This document shows, piece by piece, positions 20,159 through 29,777 of a DNA stretch of 64,000 nt; position 1 is the stretch's first letter; every line of letters begins with the position of its first letter. The notes below the pieces were generated by a model, which saw only the letters and a program-made list of their open reading frames with translations, had not been told where the DNA came from and searched no databases. This stretch comes from Diphasiastrum complanatum (taxonomy: Eukaryota; Streptophyta; Lycopodiopsida; Lycopodiales; Lycopodiaceae): positions 101,555,789-101,619,788 of the forward strand of contig CM055092.1 of the NCBI GenBank assembly GCA_029204225.1, read 5' to 3'. A program made the translations under genes and the position numbers.

Positions 20159-22497
20159 CGCACTTGGTTATGAACCGGTCCGGGCCCCGCGGCTGTTTTG
20201 GCAACAGTCCGGTTAGAGTGCCTGCCCAGAATTGTGTGGTTGCCATGCATTTGAAAAACACTTAATGAAAATAGCTCGTGCATAATATTGGGTTACAACA
20301 AACTGCTTGAGGGTTGTGCTTTTATGGGCAGACATTTTCAAGGGTTTATTTTAAAATATCTAATATAGCTGGTATCGATTATTTGCACAGTTTGTGTAAC
20401 TCTCATATGTTATGAAGTTCCGTAGTGTGACTCAGAGTTTCTGTTAAATTTCAGGGTGTAAGTCTTTGTAACTATCATTGGTAATCAATGTCATTGAAAG
20501 ATTAACACACAAGCCTTAAAGTGAGAAAGAAAACACACAAACTCTAGACCTGCATGAGGTTTTCTGCCATATCACATAAGAATGAACCAAAGTGAGAGAG
20601 TAAGGTAGTTTGTTGGTGTCGCCTCGCATCTAATGCACAAATTACAAGTACTTTTTGAGTTAACAGGCACCAGACTACTTAAGACCAAAATACCATTTTG
20701 GCCTACTTAGTACTTCAAGATTTGAAGTACATCAATGAGCGCGTTCATCAACTAGAACATTTTCTTATGCCAATAAATTTGGCAGTACATCTAATAGTTT
20801 CTTGAGTTCTCTGGTCATTACAATAGTTCTAAGAATGCAGTAGACTTTCAAACTTGCTACAATATTTGCTCATTCTTTTGCAGCAAAATGAAGACCCTTA
20901 TGCATTACTATCAGAGAAGCTTAGAAATGGACTGGGAGAGCAAGTCACCGATCAACTTGAAAGATTTCTTCTAGCTCTTATTCAGCCCGATACTGTTGTT
21001 TTGGTAAGTCCAATAAGTATATTTCTTAACCCGAACTCTTTAGTGTTTGAAATAGATCTGGTTATGTTCATTGTTACTATGGTCTTTGTTTGAATCTCAA
21101 GCCTGATTTGAACCTATATTTGATGTTAGGAATCTATGGCAGACAATAGAGCTCAACGGTCTACCATTCTTCAACAACTGATTAAAGATTATGCAGGCGC
21201 TATGGTTGTAAAGCTTGCAACCCTAATATCTGCCACCAGTCGATTTGCATTGCAGAGTCTCGTGAGCTTAATTTTCTCCTTCATGCTTGTTTGGGACATG
21301 CCATCCATCAAAAAGGGAGTTCAATCACTCAAGCTGTCTCGGTTATCTACCATTTATGAAGAGATTGCACCTGTGGTGAGTATGTGACTTCGTTAACATC
21401 TCCCCTAAATGGAGCCTATTTTTAAAATTTTTGGTCTTACATATTGTGGAATTGACTGTCGAACTGGGTTAAGGGTTTAGTGTGTGCTCTTTAGGGTTTG
21501 AGACTTGTCCCCTCACTTGTTGCGTTATGTCTGCATTTCATGGCAGTGTATGCTGTGTATTCATATGGTTCACCACTCATTCGACTGTGGTCCTTTGATG
21601 CAGCTTGTTCTTTTTTGCCTTGCAGATTACCACGATAGGGCGTATTTTCAATAAAGCTCTACAGGCCCAAAGTGCCATAGCTGTTGTGAACACAGTACTC
21701 ACCTGTTTGGGTATGCTTCTATTACGTGTTTCCGGGGTAGGATGGTTATCACTGCTAGTGTTCTTGTGCTCTTTCGTTCCAGTTGCTGGAGTCATAATTT
21801 CGACCGTTCCCATTGGGATTGTTGCTTTCATGGAGTAAGTACCCTGCTCTTTTGTTCCGTTTATTCATCAGCTGCCCCCATTTTTTAAATTGGCAATTGA
21901 TCACTTTCAGCTTTGATTTCTGTGAATCTGCTGTTTTGAACTAGAAGATAACATTCTATATGCTTGTGGAATAGAACTGATACCAGCTGATATCATCATT
22001 TGCAATGTCTTTTTTGAGTACGATGAGAATAGAATGTCACAAGGAATAGAACCTATGACTTGTATTTCTTAAGGGCCTCCTGTGTCTTCTGATCTTTCTA
22101 TTTTACTACAGATCTGGTCTGTTGCAGCTAAGCTTGGTTGTCCTCATGGTCATCCTGATTCATGCCATTGAAGCATATGTCTTGAACCCAGTGATTTATT
22201 CAGGTGACTATGGTTTGATGCAACTTGCAAATCAATAAATTTATCTGAGTTTTTGATCCCCTTATATTCAGGATCCTGCTTTTAAGATGATGCAATGCGG
22301 GCAAGATAGCTTGCCTAACAACTTAGTTCTTTGAACTGGCTGCAGCCCATTTAAAGCTTCACCCGCTTCTGGCGCTTGGAGTACTTGTTTTTGCTGAGCA
22401 TACACTTGGAGTGTGGGGCTTAATTGTTGCAGTTCCCATGGCTGTTTTTTTTGTTGAATATGTAATAAAAAGGAATTCTTGCTTTGAGCAATGTTGA
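8319..22497 (+). CDS. AI-2E/PerM-family membrane transporter, seven exons, 5' end missing
   Basis: Exons 8319-8651, 8771-8965, 20884-21003, 21130-21375, 21626-21834, 22112-22203 and 22346-22497 join in frame (1347 bp, 448 residues plus stop TGA at 22495-22497). All introns are GT..AG. The N-terminal part is basic (MSRSLRRKKKCTKKSTSKD), followed by membrane segments such as ILVWAVVAFILFQLRDFAG, ILVAAMYAVIIAALTGIGI and ALQSLVSLIFSFMLVWDMP. The C-terminal half has the family layout, including SFVPVAGVIISTVPIGIVAF and HPLLALGVLVFAEHTLGVWG. This is the AI-2E transporter (PF01594) family, with plant members of cyanobacterial type. A plastid location is plausible but the targeting peptide is not seen. 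Substrate unknown. The start codon lies in an exon upstream of 8319 that I could not find. The second intron is 11.9 kb and TE-filled, yet the splice sites and frame are intact, so the gene may be expressed. Confidence 0.8.
9826..9868 (+). repeat. (TC)n microsatellite
   Basis: About 21 perfect TC units immediately upstream of the LINE ORF1 leader at 9869. This may be the original intronic target. Confidence 0.95.
9908..11172 (+). pseudogene. LINE A ORF1 (Pro-rich, coiled coil, RRM-like)
   Basis: The start ATG at 9908 follows the (TC)n tract and a 39-bp leader. Residues 1-100 are proline/serine/leucine-rich with an imperfect repeat (LADPSPGPLADPSPDLADSS). A coiled coil follows at about residues 190-240 (VDQIRADFQILRQEISQLKG). 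The first stop (TAG) is at 10655. The sequence then continues in the same family order to the RRM-like region (RVHGIPDTQDALAEAKRF at about 10817, IYMDDDLTYI at about 11006-11035, RRVIYRDGRVRFLD at about 11081-11122). Stops and frameshifts make it defective. ORF1 proteins of this class bind LINE RNA and act as chaperones. The end near 11172 is set by comparison with the minus-strand copies at 36-38 kb. Confidence 0.7.
11173..12319 (+). pseudogene. LINE A ORF2 endonuclease region
   Basis: An apurinic-endonuclease-like domain, the first part of ORF2. It opens with HHLRIGVWNCDGIPSSSIPG (about 11193-11252), equivalent to RIGVWNCAGI in copy M. The catalytic Glu motif (FMETHE in copy M) is out of frame here, at about 11290. 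The C-terminal end is at 11785-11900 (GHSVVDYLMGSPS, then LSDQSFVSF, where the active-site His of SDHS is replaced by Gln). It continues through the linker (PLHPPWYDAECRSLHH at about 12147) and is then fused by deletion to RT sequence. Not functional. Confidence 0.7.
12320..12470 (-). mobile_element. inverted LINE ORF2 C-terminal fragment
   Basis: The minus strand reads RRFLYRTYLERTWRNQLGVK and onward, nearly identical to 18117-18258 on the plus strand in copy C. It is one side of an inferred inversion breakpoint at about 12471-12476. Confidence 0.8.
12477..12602 (+). pseudogene. gypsy chromodomain end (3' end of pol)
   Basis: About 40 residues with chromodomain signature (EYMVKWNDQPVENATWERGS), then a stop TAA at 12600, a purine tract (AAGGGGAAGGGAG, 12601-12613) and an LTR. 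This is the C-terminus of integrase plus the 3' non-coding end of a chromovirus-type Ty3/gypsy element. Its strand is opposite to the integrase at 13841-14764; see the inversion finding. Confidence 0.8.
12614..12971 (+). repeat. gypsy LTR (plus orientation)
   Basis: 358 bp, starting TGTTACGAGC and ending GGATCTATTACA. Inverted copy of 17379-17736 (same length, only scattered substitutions). It follows a purine tract, so it is a 3' LTR. Confidence 0.9.
12972..13840 (+). pseudogene. LINE B reverse transcriptase fragment
   Basis: An RT core of an L1-type ORF2. It starts abruptly after the LTR (AKLYGTILQSVVS), passes QAGFGAHYSTADHIFTLRAL, then CCFVDFRKAFDSVPRSLL (motif A, about 13155), GVKQGCSLSPILFGLYIDEL (about 13335) and YVDDMVLVS (motif C, YADD changed to YVDD, about 13460). 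It ends with an internal deletion joining LVQLERF to QASHLLLVSFGISITELPSG at 13768. The last 73 bp (13768-13840) are identical to 18041-18113 in copy C. A frameshift lies near 13150. Confidence 0.85.
13841..14764 (-). pseudogene. gypsy integrase
   Basis: Starts at MDFIVGLPKTQKGSDAIW. Core residues visible are Asp in TDDRPTKMAHF and Asp in IVSDRDSKF; the expected catalytic Glu is Lys (TDGQTKRVNQVLENMLRAYV). The C-terminal part has SKVFPFFHVSQLRKALTRLD. The open frame reaches a stop near 13874, but another minus frame continues to 13841 (PHEPEEILDSRETHT), the linker that normally precedes the chromodomain. Inactive by the Glu to Lys change, and separated from its own RT. Confidence 0.85.
14752..16482 (-). 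pseudogene. gypsy gag-protease
   Basis: One minus frame from 16482 (MTTPQGPNQPPERG) to 14752, broken by a single in-frame TGA at about 15916-15918. Domains: a Gag region with a charged coiled-coil-like stretch (EEQEQFTEELDELV), the Gag core (KPPTFNGEEKDRNADILQTF), a CCHC knuckle (CFVCMGKGHTVRQCP at about 15410-15455), then an aspartic protease (VMVDDGATHNFINYTLVKKL at about 15130-15190, HTDIVLGRDWLYSLG at about 14935-14980). The protease is followed within ~80 residues by the deletion junction. The usual DSGAT motif reads DDGAT here, as it does in the fragment at 175-201. Confidence 0.85.
17365..17377 (-). promoter_or_regulatory. gypsy primer-binding site
   Basis: TGGTATCAGAGCC on the minus strand, complementary to the 3' end of initiator-Met tRNA, one base from the LTR. 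Confidence 0.9.
17379..17736 (-). repeat. gypsy LTR (minus orientation, 5' LTR)
   Basis: 358 bp, starting TGTTACGAGC and ending CTATTACA on the minus strand; partner of 12614-12971. Confidence 0.9.
17737..18903 (+). pseudogene. LINE C ORF2 C-terminal region with CCHC knuckle and PIP-like motif
   Basis: 388 codons open without a stop (to TGA at 18901-18903), truncated at the 5' side by the gypsy LTR. In order: thumb region (TALYAAETW), MIRAKPSVPHEILLAEF-type segment, THQYIRGFLYRTYLERTW, SSHQLAIETGRFHG, a C2HC knuckle (CQFCSLGEVESEEHFIFRC at about 18367-18421), YYEIRGQYHCLF, an acidic patch (PEDEDYDENHDED) and basic/His-rich tails. At 18589-18624 it has QPLITSFFTRRR, a textbook PIP-box spacing followed by basic residues. 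At 18850-18876 a second ITSFYSSS. This is the longest undamaged ORF2 C-terminus in the window and the reference for the other copies. Confidence 0.85.
19061..19074 (+). promoter_or_regulatory. LINE 3' terminal hairpin (copy C)
   Basis: ATGCC-TTTT-GGCAT stem-loop just upstream of GACATTAATAAA and the TTTC tail. Confidence 0.7.
19125..20156 (+). mobile_element. LINE copy D, 5'-truncated, joined to the tail of copy C
   Basis: It starts in ORF2 (QYIRRFLYRAYLDRT, then a TAG) right after the (TC)n tail of C. The rest is the ORF2 C-terminus with a CQFCSLGKVESEDHFIFRC knuckle (about 19378-19434), the PIP-like QQQITSFFSRRR (19606-19641) and a terminal ITSFFSIS near 19823. The 3' hairpin ATGCCTTTTGGCAT is at 20062-20075, then GACATTAATAAAGC, (TTTC)n and (TC)n to about 20154. 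Intron sequence resumes after it. Confidence 0.85.
20106..20154 (+). repeat. (TC)n tail of LINE D
   Basis: About 24 TC units; together with 9826-9868 it brackets the TE block of the intron. Confidence 0.9.
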
Positions 22498-22727
22498 CAG
22501 GACATTATAACGAGGATCATACATTAATTAATCTACTGTAAGTTATCCAATCCTTATTTCAAGTTGAAGTTATGGCTTTTCCCAGTTGTAGCAGATCTGA
22601 GTGTAATACTTCTAGATCTTTTTATCTACAGTTGATGCGTGTGCTTGTGTGATTCAGGACATGCACATATCAAGTTCTTTATCCAGATCCTTTGAGCTTC
22701 TGGAGGCTTTCACAAGCATTTGAAGGC

Positions 22728-22765
<38 letters not shown>

Positions 22766-22946
22766 TTTGTGAGTTTACTTGTAAGTGCACGTCTCTTTGT
22801 TTTGTAGCTTGGATTTTGCGATAAACTATTGAGTATGAGCAATGGAATCTTGAACTGGCTTTTGTATCAATTCCAGTAACTTGAAAATTTTTAAGGTAAA
22901 GTAATGGCTTCATTTCTCAAATATTAGGTTGTTTCATGAGTGACAA
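22498..22946 (+). other. 3' flank of the transporter gene with a (TA)n tract
   Basis: Presumed 3' UTR and downstream sequence. A (TA)n microsatellite spans 22732-22762. No further gene is seen before the LINE end at 22947. Confidence 0.5.
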
Positions 22947-23776
22947 AGAAGAAAGAAAGCTTTATTAATGTATTTTCCATGCCAAAAGGCATATAAGACA
23001 TAGAGTACATTTCAAGTGTGTGTTGCAAATAGGAGCGTGTGAAACGTATCCATTAACATTAAAGAAAACATTTATGAAGTGTAACTGCTAATAGCTGCTA
23101 ATAACAAAAGGTGTCAAGAAAACGCTTTGCTTCTTCAATAGCATTCCGAGTGTCCACAACACCACGCACTCTAATATTGAGAGCTTTATTTTTGTGAAGT
23201 CTCTCTGTAAGAGTGGCTGAAATAACTGAGGAAATAGCTGCGGTAGGCTTACTCCCTTCTTAAGTATGGCTGTCCAAGATATGGCTTGCTCCTTTTGTTG
23301 CTCGATCTTGGCTTCCAAGTCTTTGAGTTTAGCTGACGATTCTGGTGTAGAAAATCTTGCAATAACACACTGATATTGGCTACAATATAGGACTCAAATG
23401 CTTTAGTAGGTATGTAAGGTTCATGGGAAGAAGGGTAGATCAGATTGCAAATAGATAAATTGGAGGGGAAAGAGGAAGAAGAAGAAGGGCCAGTTGTAGA
23501 GGGAGAAGGGAGGGTGGTGAAGGATGCAGGAGGGTGGAGGTGGAGGCTGCGCAGTAGCATTGGAAGATGGCTGATGTTGCTGCGCAGCATTACTGGCTAG
23601 CTGCTGTGCAACAGCAGTAAAGAGCTGCTGCGCAGTAGCAGCAACAGGGGAGAGAGTGAGGGTGGGAATCGTTGGGGGGGCGGGGGTGGATCGGGGGAGT
23701 GTGGGCTCCCCCTTGTGCGCCTGGCCATGAGAGGGAGGGAGGCCTGGCGATGGAGAGAAGGAAGATGTGAGAAAGA
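22947..23776 (-). mobile_element. LINE copy E, internally deleted (5' end + partial ORF1 + 3' end)
   Basis: An 830-bp minus-strand derivative. It has a leader beginning right after the TTTC tail of copy F, ORF1 from 23728 (MARRTRGSPHSPDPPPP), a broken coiled-coil/RRM start (NIRVRG, about 23165) ending at 23098, and then directly the 3' UTR with hairpin ATGCCTTTTGGCAT (22992 to 22979), box TACATTAATAAAGC and a short TTTC tail. The RRM end and all of ORF2 are missing, so it is non-autonomous. Confidence 0.8.
23098..23728 (-). pseudogene. LINE E truncated ORF1
   Basis: Starts MARRTRGSPHSPDPPPP, comparable to MAPRTRGGGNSPHSPPRS in copy M, which fixes this as the real ORF1 start. A proline-rich stretch and Ala/Gln-Leu runs follow, then the segment preceding the RRM (ISSVISATLTERLHKNKALN). 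The frame shifts at least twice. It ends at FLDTFCY plus stop, where the deletion joins the 3' UTR. Confidence 0.65.
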
Positions 23777-24024
23777 AAGAAAGAAAGAAAGAAAGATTTT
23801 TATTAATGTCCTTGAATACCCTAAGGTACATAGGACTAAGAAAAGGTACATGTCAAGTGTGCACATAGGAGCTTAAAGCTCAATCATCTATAAAACTATA
23901 ACTGCAAATACAATGCATAAAGATGGTTGGCCCAGTCAGGGTCCAACAGCCTGGAATCATATATCATGACGCCTATCAGCCTGGAAGAAATGGTGGATGG
24001 TATGCTGTGAAGGTGTCACTGGAT
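23777..24024 (-). mobile_element. LINE copy F, 3' end only
   Basis: About 250 bp of LINE 3' UTR on the minus strand with hairpin GTACCTTAGGGTAT (23829 to 23816), box AAGGACATTAATAAAAATC and tail (TTTC)5. The 5' boundary at about 24024 abuts plus-strand LINE G, a head-to-head junction of truncated copies. Confidence 0.7.
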
Positions 24025-25612
24025 GTGCGGATTTGTCAGTTATGCTCTCTAGGAGAGGTGGAGTCTGAGGAGCATTTTATCTTCAGATGCCCGGTATAAT
24101 ATGAGATCAGAGGGCGTTATCACTGCTTGTTTCGAGACAGGCCTACCACTCTACGCCTCTCATAGCCTATGCGGACCCACAATGTGTCGCTCTGATGGTA
24201 CGCGAGATGTTTATATTGCGGAGAGATCTATACGGGACATCCTAGCATTTTACCTCACAGCCATTGATTACTTCCTTCTTTACAAGACGGAGATCGCGTG
24301 ATTTAGTGCCTGAGGATGAGGATTACGACGACGATGAGGATGATAGCCGCTTACATGCTCATAGAGATCAGAGACAATGTACTTCCCATCATCACGTTAT
24401 CGCCAGGATCACCAAACATCATACACAAAGACGTACTACTACACATGCTCATGTTCATACAAACCAGGGGGGGTCGGGCACTTCCTGATACAGAGCAGAG
24501 ATACACACAACTTGCACTCATGTCCTCACACCATCTTCAGACTCAGGGGTACCGGTTGTCATGGTTCTCCCAGGCATCACACTTCCTCATGGAGACATTC
24601 GGTATCGATATCATGGATCTCCCATTGGGCACACACCAGTACATTAGACAGTTTTTATACAAAGCATATCTTGACCGTACTTGGCGACGCCAATTAGGGG
24701 TTAAGCTTGATCACTACTGGATACACTTTCTGGAGCAGGATGCCGCTGGACTCCCAGTCTTACCTCGATATTTGTCTTCAGGACTATCACATAGTCTCTG
24801 CTTCACCTTGGGACAGTTCAGAGTCTCCTCTCACCAGTTGGCTATCGAGACTGGTAGATTCCAGGGTACATCACGAGACGAGAGATTGTGCCAGCTATGT
24901 TCTTTACATGAGGTAGAGTCCGAGGAGCACTGCATCTTTAGATGCCCCATATACTATGCGATCAGAGGGAGATACCACTGCCTGTTCCGGGACATGCCTA
25001 CCACACTCAGATCACTTATTGCATATGAGGATCCTCGCGGTGTTGCACTCATGATATGTGAGATGGTCTTGCTGCGACAGGATATGTACCAGTCAGTTCA
25101 CCAGCCACGTTCTAGCTCTTAGGCTCAGATTACATCATTCTTCTTCAGGAGACGACCACGCCGAGACCCCGAGTTAGATGATGATGACGATGATACACCC
25201 CCTCACAGATCTCGGAGACAGTGCGTCACTCACGGTCATGTGGCATCCCGCACTACCCACCCTGTTATGAGAGCACACCGGTCTCATTATACTAGACGAC
25301 GATAGCGACGACGACGATCCATACTACCTCCTGCTACAACTCTTATTACATCCTTCTTCAGCAGTAGTACTAGATGATATGTTTCTACACTGAGTAGCTA
25401 TTTTTGCTCCCACTTATGGACAATTTATAGTTTACTGTTATATTGTTCATCTTTTATGCATAGTTTTCTTTCTTGGAGACGTTTATATACGCTCCCAGGG
25501 TTACCACATACTTGACATGTACTCTTATTGGTCTTATGTGCCTTTTGGCATGGAAAAGACATTAATAAAGCTTTCTTTCTTTCTTTCTTACTTTCTTTCT
25601 TTCTTCTCTCAC
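24025..25612 (+). mobile_element. LINE copy G, composite of two ORF2 C-terminal pieces
   Basis: Piece 1 (24025-24468) covers the ORF2 knuckle (ICQLCSLGEVESEEHFIFRC), the PIP-like QPLITSFFTRRR (24258-24293) and the acidic/His-rich tail, with a few stops. Near 24469, after a G run, it joins piece 2, a longer ORF2 C-terminus (RLSWFSQASHFLMETFGIDI onward, knuckle CQLCSLHEVESEEHCIFRC at about 24889-24945). In piece 2 the PIP-like motif has its first Gln codon changed to TAG (25120-25122, then AQITSFFFRRR). A terminal LITSFFSSSTR plus stop is at about 25336-25378. The 3' hairpin TGCCTTTTGGCA is at 25539-25550 and the tail is (TTTC)n. Confidence 0.8.
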
Positions 25613-28141
25613 TTTTCTTTTCGTACACATCTCCTCCCACGCTACATAGTCGCGCTCAAGTCTCTTTTGCAAGATTTTCCCTTCTCCTCTCCTATTGAGC
25701 AACGGGCCAGCTTCTTGTCGCTCTCCCTTATACAAGCCGCCACCCAGGCCTTTCCCCCTAAGACATATCCCACTCATCGAAAGACCTATAACCGACCATG
25801 ATTGCCACGCCTTACATAAGCAGGTGGTATACGCCATGCATCACTCTCCTGATCTTTTAGTGCACGTACAAAAGCAATATTGTCATGTAGTTAATAAAAA
25901 GAAAAGAGACTCTCTAACAAGAGATGGTTAGAAACTTATAGACTCCCTTTTCTCTTCCTCCTCTCATTTCTGGAAAATCTTTTCTAAGAAATCTTCCTTA
26001 CTTTCACCTATTGATATTGACTCTTGGGTGGAGTATGCTACTTGCTTATACACTACAGATGCTCCGCCTATCCCTATCACTCGACCCGCTACATTCTCTC
26101 TTTTTACCTCTGACCAAATTGAATTCGCGATTTGTAAAGCCCAATCCCATAAAGCGAAGGACGTCGACTCTCTTAACACGGACTTCCTCAAACCTGTCTT
26201 CTAGCTTCTCTCTCCTTACATTGCCCACACTTTTAACTTGGCTGTTACCTTGGGCTTCCCCACCAACTGGTGCACGAACCTTCTCCATCCCATTCTCAAG
26301 GCTAGTGATCAAATGAACGTGGATAACTATCGCACTCTCATGATCAGTCACACGATGGCGAAGCTTTATGGCTCAGTTCTGCAGTCTATGTTTGGATCCT
26401 AGGCAGAATCAGATGAGTTATTTGCTCTTGGACAGGCTGGCTTTAGACCCGGATACTCTACTATTGATCATGCATTTGTCCTACGCTGCATCATAGAGGA
26501 GGCTCGACATCGGAGACAGAGAGTATACTGCTGCTTTGTGGATTTCCGCAAGGCCTTTGACTCAGTTCCACGGCACTTGCTACTTCAGCGCTTATCTTCA
26601 CTTGGCTTCTCACGGGATATCATTATGGCTATCAGCGCCTTATATGAGAGGGTTTTAGCACGTTTTAGAGATGGCAGTAGCTGGTCGCCTTTTATCCAGA
26701 GCACAGTTGGAGTCAAGGAGGAGGGGGGGTGATGGATGTCCACTTGCTGATGTTATTATTCCTATCCTACTGTATGCGGATGATGTGGCATTGCTATCCT
26801 CTACAGCCTCTGGATTACAGCGACATCTTGATGCTCTATATGGTTTTTGCTTAGTGTGGGGCTTGACGGTGAATATTGCTAAGACCAAAGTTATGGTGTT
26901 TAACACAAATCGGCATCACATGAGAGATGACGCTTTTTATTATGATGGACAACAGCTGGAGATTGTTACATCATACACCTATCTAGGTGTATTATTCACC
27001 GGCCCCTTACTCACTTTTCGCTCTACTGCTCTCTCTCGCCTGCGTAAGGGGCATGCTGCCTTGGTACATATGGAGAGAGTTTGTACTACTTACCATATTC
27101 ATTATCCTGCTACCAGAGACTACCTTTTCTCTACAGTAGTCTCACCAGTGGCTATGCACTCGGCGGAGGTCTGGTGCCCAGGGATATCTCAAGGTACTTG
27201 GAGACATCACTCGTCTGCAGATCACCATGTTAGGGAGGATGATTCGTGCGAAGCCGTCAGTTCCTCATGAGATTCTTTTAGCGGAGTTCGCCTCACTCCC
27301 CATGGTGGTAGAGGCTATGTTTCAGATTGTTACCTTTCTACATCGACTTGAGACCATGGATACTCACAGATACGTGATGGCAGCGCTTACTTCTTCTCAG
27401 ACTATAGCTGGACAGCAGGCTAGGTCTTCTTGGTATGGTGATGTGGTGGCTTTCTTTCAGTCATGGGGCTTCTCGATGCTGGATCTCCCGCAGGGAACTC
27501 ATACATTTATCAGACAACAACTGTATCGGAGATATTGTCACATAGTATGGGATCGTCCTGACCATGAGAGAGTCAAGCTTACCTTCTATGGCACACATAT
27601 CTTACGCAGAGATAGTTTGGGACTCCCTGTTAGACCTTTATATCTCTCTCTTCCTCTTTCTTTTGGGCTCCGATACAGATTGGGACAGTTACGAGTCTCT
27701 TCGCATCAGCTTGCTATTGAGATAGGCAGATATTCAGGCATTTTGAGAGAGCATCGGATATGCCAGGTATGCACATTGGGTGTAGTGGAGGATGAGTTTT
27801 GTTTTATCTTCATATGCACTACATACTATGAGATACGTGGCCGATATCACTGTTTATATCGTAACACCCCTATTACCCTCAGTACATTTTTGGAGTATCA
27901 AGATCCCAGATGTGTCGGCCTTTTACTACGAGAGATGCTTATGTTGAGAGCCTCTTTGCTACCATCGGAGAGTATTACTGATTCTAGCCAGCATCTCATT
28001 ACTAACATCTTTCAGAAGCGGGAGCGCGATGACCTATCAGATGATGAGGCAGTCATACCGGTGAGGGCGAAGGCCCAACGTGCTCAGCCACCACCTGTTG
28101 CCAGATCTACGCGCGCCTCTAGAGCTACCAGAGCTCCTTGA
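25613..28141 (+). pseudogene. LINE H ORF2 (linker, RT, C-terminus)
   Basis: Linker with several stops to about 26400. RT: AGFRPGYSTIDHAFVLRCII, CCFVDFRKAFDSVPRHLLLQ (motif A, about 26533-26592), STVGVKEEGG, then a ~40-codon deletion that removes the PLSPTLFGLYIDELE block, then IPILLYADDVALLSS (motif C intact, about 26758-26802) and TYLGVLFTGPL. From 27227 (MLGRMIRAKPSVPHEILLAE) the frame is open for 304 codons to the stop at 28141. That part has the knuckle CQVCTLGVVEDEFCFIFIC, in which the His is replaced by Cys, and QHLITNIFQKRER at 27989, a weak PIP-like motif. Cannot be active because of the RT deletion. Confidence 0.85.
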
Positions 28142-28483
28142 TCATAGCCCACAGCTGCTATGGGTATCAGACGCTTTTTTCGAGATTGATATTTATCCTT
28201 TTACATTCCTCAGCAGAGCAGGCAGTTAAGCTCTTGCACCTGTACCCTCTTCAGAGCTGGAGGTTAAGCTCTTGTGTATCTGCTCTTTTATGCATTTTAT
28301 GATTCTATATTGGCTATGTCTTTTCCTAGCTCGAGAGAGTTCTATATTGTCTTTTCCATTTAGACTAGCATTTTTTATTATGTTGTCCGACATGGACAGT
28401 AATCCTACGAGACATGTACTTATTCATTCTGTCTTATGCACCTTTGGGCACTCAACAGACATTAATACATTTTTTCTTTCTAC
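25613..28483 (+). mobile_element. LINE copy H, 5'-truncated ORF2 with 3' end
   Basis: It begins in the endonuclease-RT linker immediately after the TTTC tail of G and runs to a tail at 28470-28483. The 3' hairpin (TGC-A-CC / GGGCA, 28438-28451, one bulged base) precedes CAACAGACATTAATACA. It is the longest 3'-complete LINE copy of the window. Confidence 0.85.
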
Positions 28484-29107
28484 TACGTTTGGATATTACG
28501 GGTACTCTTGTCCTTCCAGCATATCTTACACAACCATTATCTTTTGTTCTACGGTATCGTATGGGACAGCTCCAAGTCTCTTCTCATCAACTGGCTATTG
28601 AGACGGGTAGATACACGGACACTCCCAGATTACAGAGGATATGTCAGCTTTGTTCTCTTCATGAGATAGAGGATGAGTTCCATTTCATCTTTCGCTGTCC
28701 AGTATATTACGAGATCAGGGGGCGTAGTCGGAGATCGAAGACACAGAGAGTCTCACATACTTTTGCTAGTTCCCGATTCACGAGATCCTCACGGGCTTCT
28801 CGCCAGTCTACAACACGCTCCACTACTACTATCACTCATTATTTTCAGCTTACTCATAGCTAGTCTTCTCCGCAGAGCAGGTGGTTAAGCTCTTGCATTG
28901 TACCCTCGCAAGCTGGTGGTCAAGCTTGGATACTTCTTCTTAAAAATAGCGAGATAGATATGCTAGTTTCTTGTCTTCTTTTCTGTTTACTAGTACATAA
29001 GTCCGTATGCGGACAATGCTCCTCACCTTTTGTATTCTCTTTTGTCTTATGTACCTTTGGGTACCAAAAGACGTTAATAATAATAATTCTAATTCTAATT
29101 CTAATTC
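28484..29107 (+). mobile_element. LINE copy I, short internally deleted copy
   Basis: Starts right at the tail of H (ITGTLVLPAYLTQPLSFVLR). It keeps a knuckle (CQLCSLHEIEDEFHFIFRC at about 28636-28692). An internal deletion after YYEIRG jumps to the basic C-terminal end (stop 28861-28863), then the 3' UTR. The hairpin GTACCTTTGGGTAC is at 29051-29064 and the tail reads (TAA)n then (TTCTAA)n instead of TTTC. Confidence 0.8.
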
Positions 29108-29727
29108 ACCTTCGCTTATCTCAGCCACGTTCACTGAGAGTCGTCTGCGAGAGCATAAAGCTCTCAATGTTTGTGTTAGAGGTATTCCGAACTCTCAAAA
29201 TGCTGTTGCAGAAGCTGAGAAATTTTTGGAAGGAGATCTTCAACACCATCGCAAAGGAATGGAAACTGCCTGGCGACCTAAGAAGGACCTGGATACTCTT
29301 GTCATCCGCTTCACATCTATGTCCCACCGGCGTGAAGTTCTTGGGATGAGATTCAAATTGCGGGAAACCAAAATCTACCTGGACGAAGATCTTACCTTCA
29401 TCCAAGTTCAAGAACGTAAGAAGGCAAGACAAGAAGCTCTATCAACTGGCAAACGACTTATCTATCGTGATGGTATTATCAGACTGGTAGATCGAAAGCC
29501 TGTAGTTAATGATAATTTTGAGATAGAGAAATCAAGAGATGTCCAGTTGAACATGTAAATGTTCTACGTACCATATAATCCTGGCTATATGACTCTCTTC
29601 ATAGTTAGTTAGTTTGTTTTTTTCTGCTTTGACGGCACTGATCCGTCTTGTGTCCAACTTAGTTGATGTACTTGTTCGTCTTATACGCCTTTGGCATGGA
29701 AAAGACGTTAATAAATCTTTCTTTCTT

Positions 29728-29774
<47 letters not shown>
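29108..29774 (+). mobile_element. LINE copy J: ORF1 RRM part fused to 3' end
   Basis: Starts at the tail of I within ORF1 (PSLISATFTESRLREHKALN) and is open to the stop at 29558. It keeps the RRM-like domain (NVCVRGIPNSQNAVAEAEKF, IYLDEDLTFIQVQERKKARQ, LIYRDGIIRLVD). It then goes directly to a 3' UTR with hairpin core GCC-TTT-GGC (29686-29697), GACGTTAATAAATC, (TTTC)4 and about 21 TC. ORF2 is absent. The RRM part is free of stops, which makes it the cleanest ORF1 C-terminus here. Confidence 0.8.

Positions 29775-29777
<3 letters not shown>

Larger units (their letters stand above)
8966..20883 (+). other. 11.9-kb transporter intron filled with LINE and gypsy insertions
   Basis: Donor GTACTA at 8966, acceptor TTTTGCAG ending at 20883. 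From about 9869 to 20156 it consists of TE sequence bracketed by (TC)n tracts at 9826-9868 and about 20106-20154. The remaining ~1.6 kb (8966-9825 and 20157-20883) shows no gene. The other introns of this gene are 100-280 bp. Confidence 0.8.

Noticed and set aside
8319-22497. Bacterial contamination suggested by the AI-2E family name
   Set aside because: The frame is split by seven GT/AG-bounded exons joining in phase, and plant genomes carry members of this family.
26538-28141. Host reverse transcriptase or telomerase-type gene
   Set aside because: FRKAFDSVPR, YADD, the C-terminal knuckle and the 3' tail place it in the repeated LINE family.
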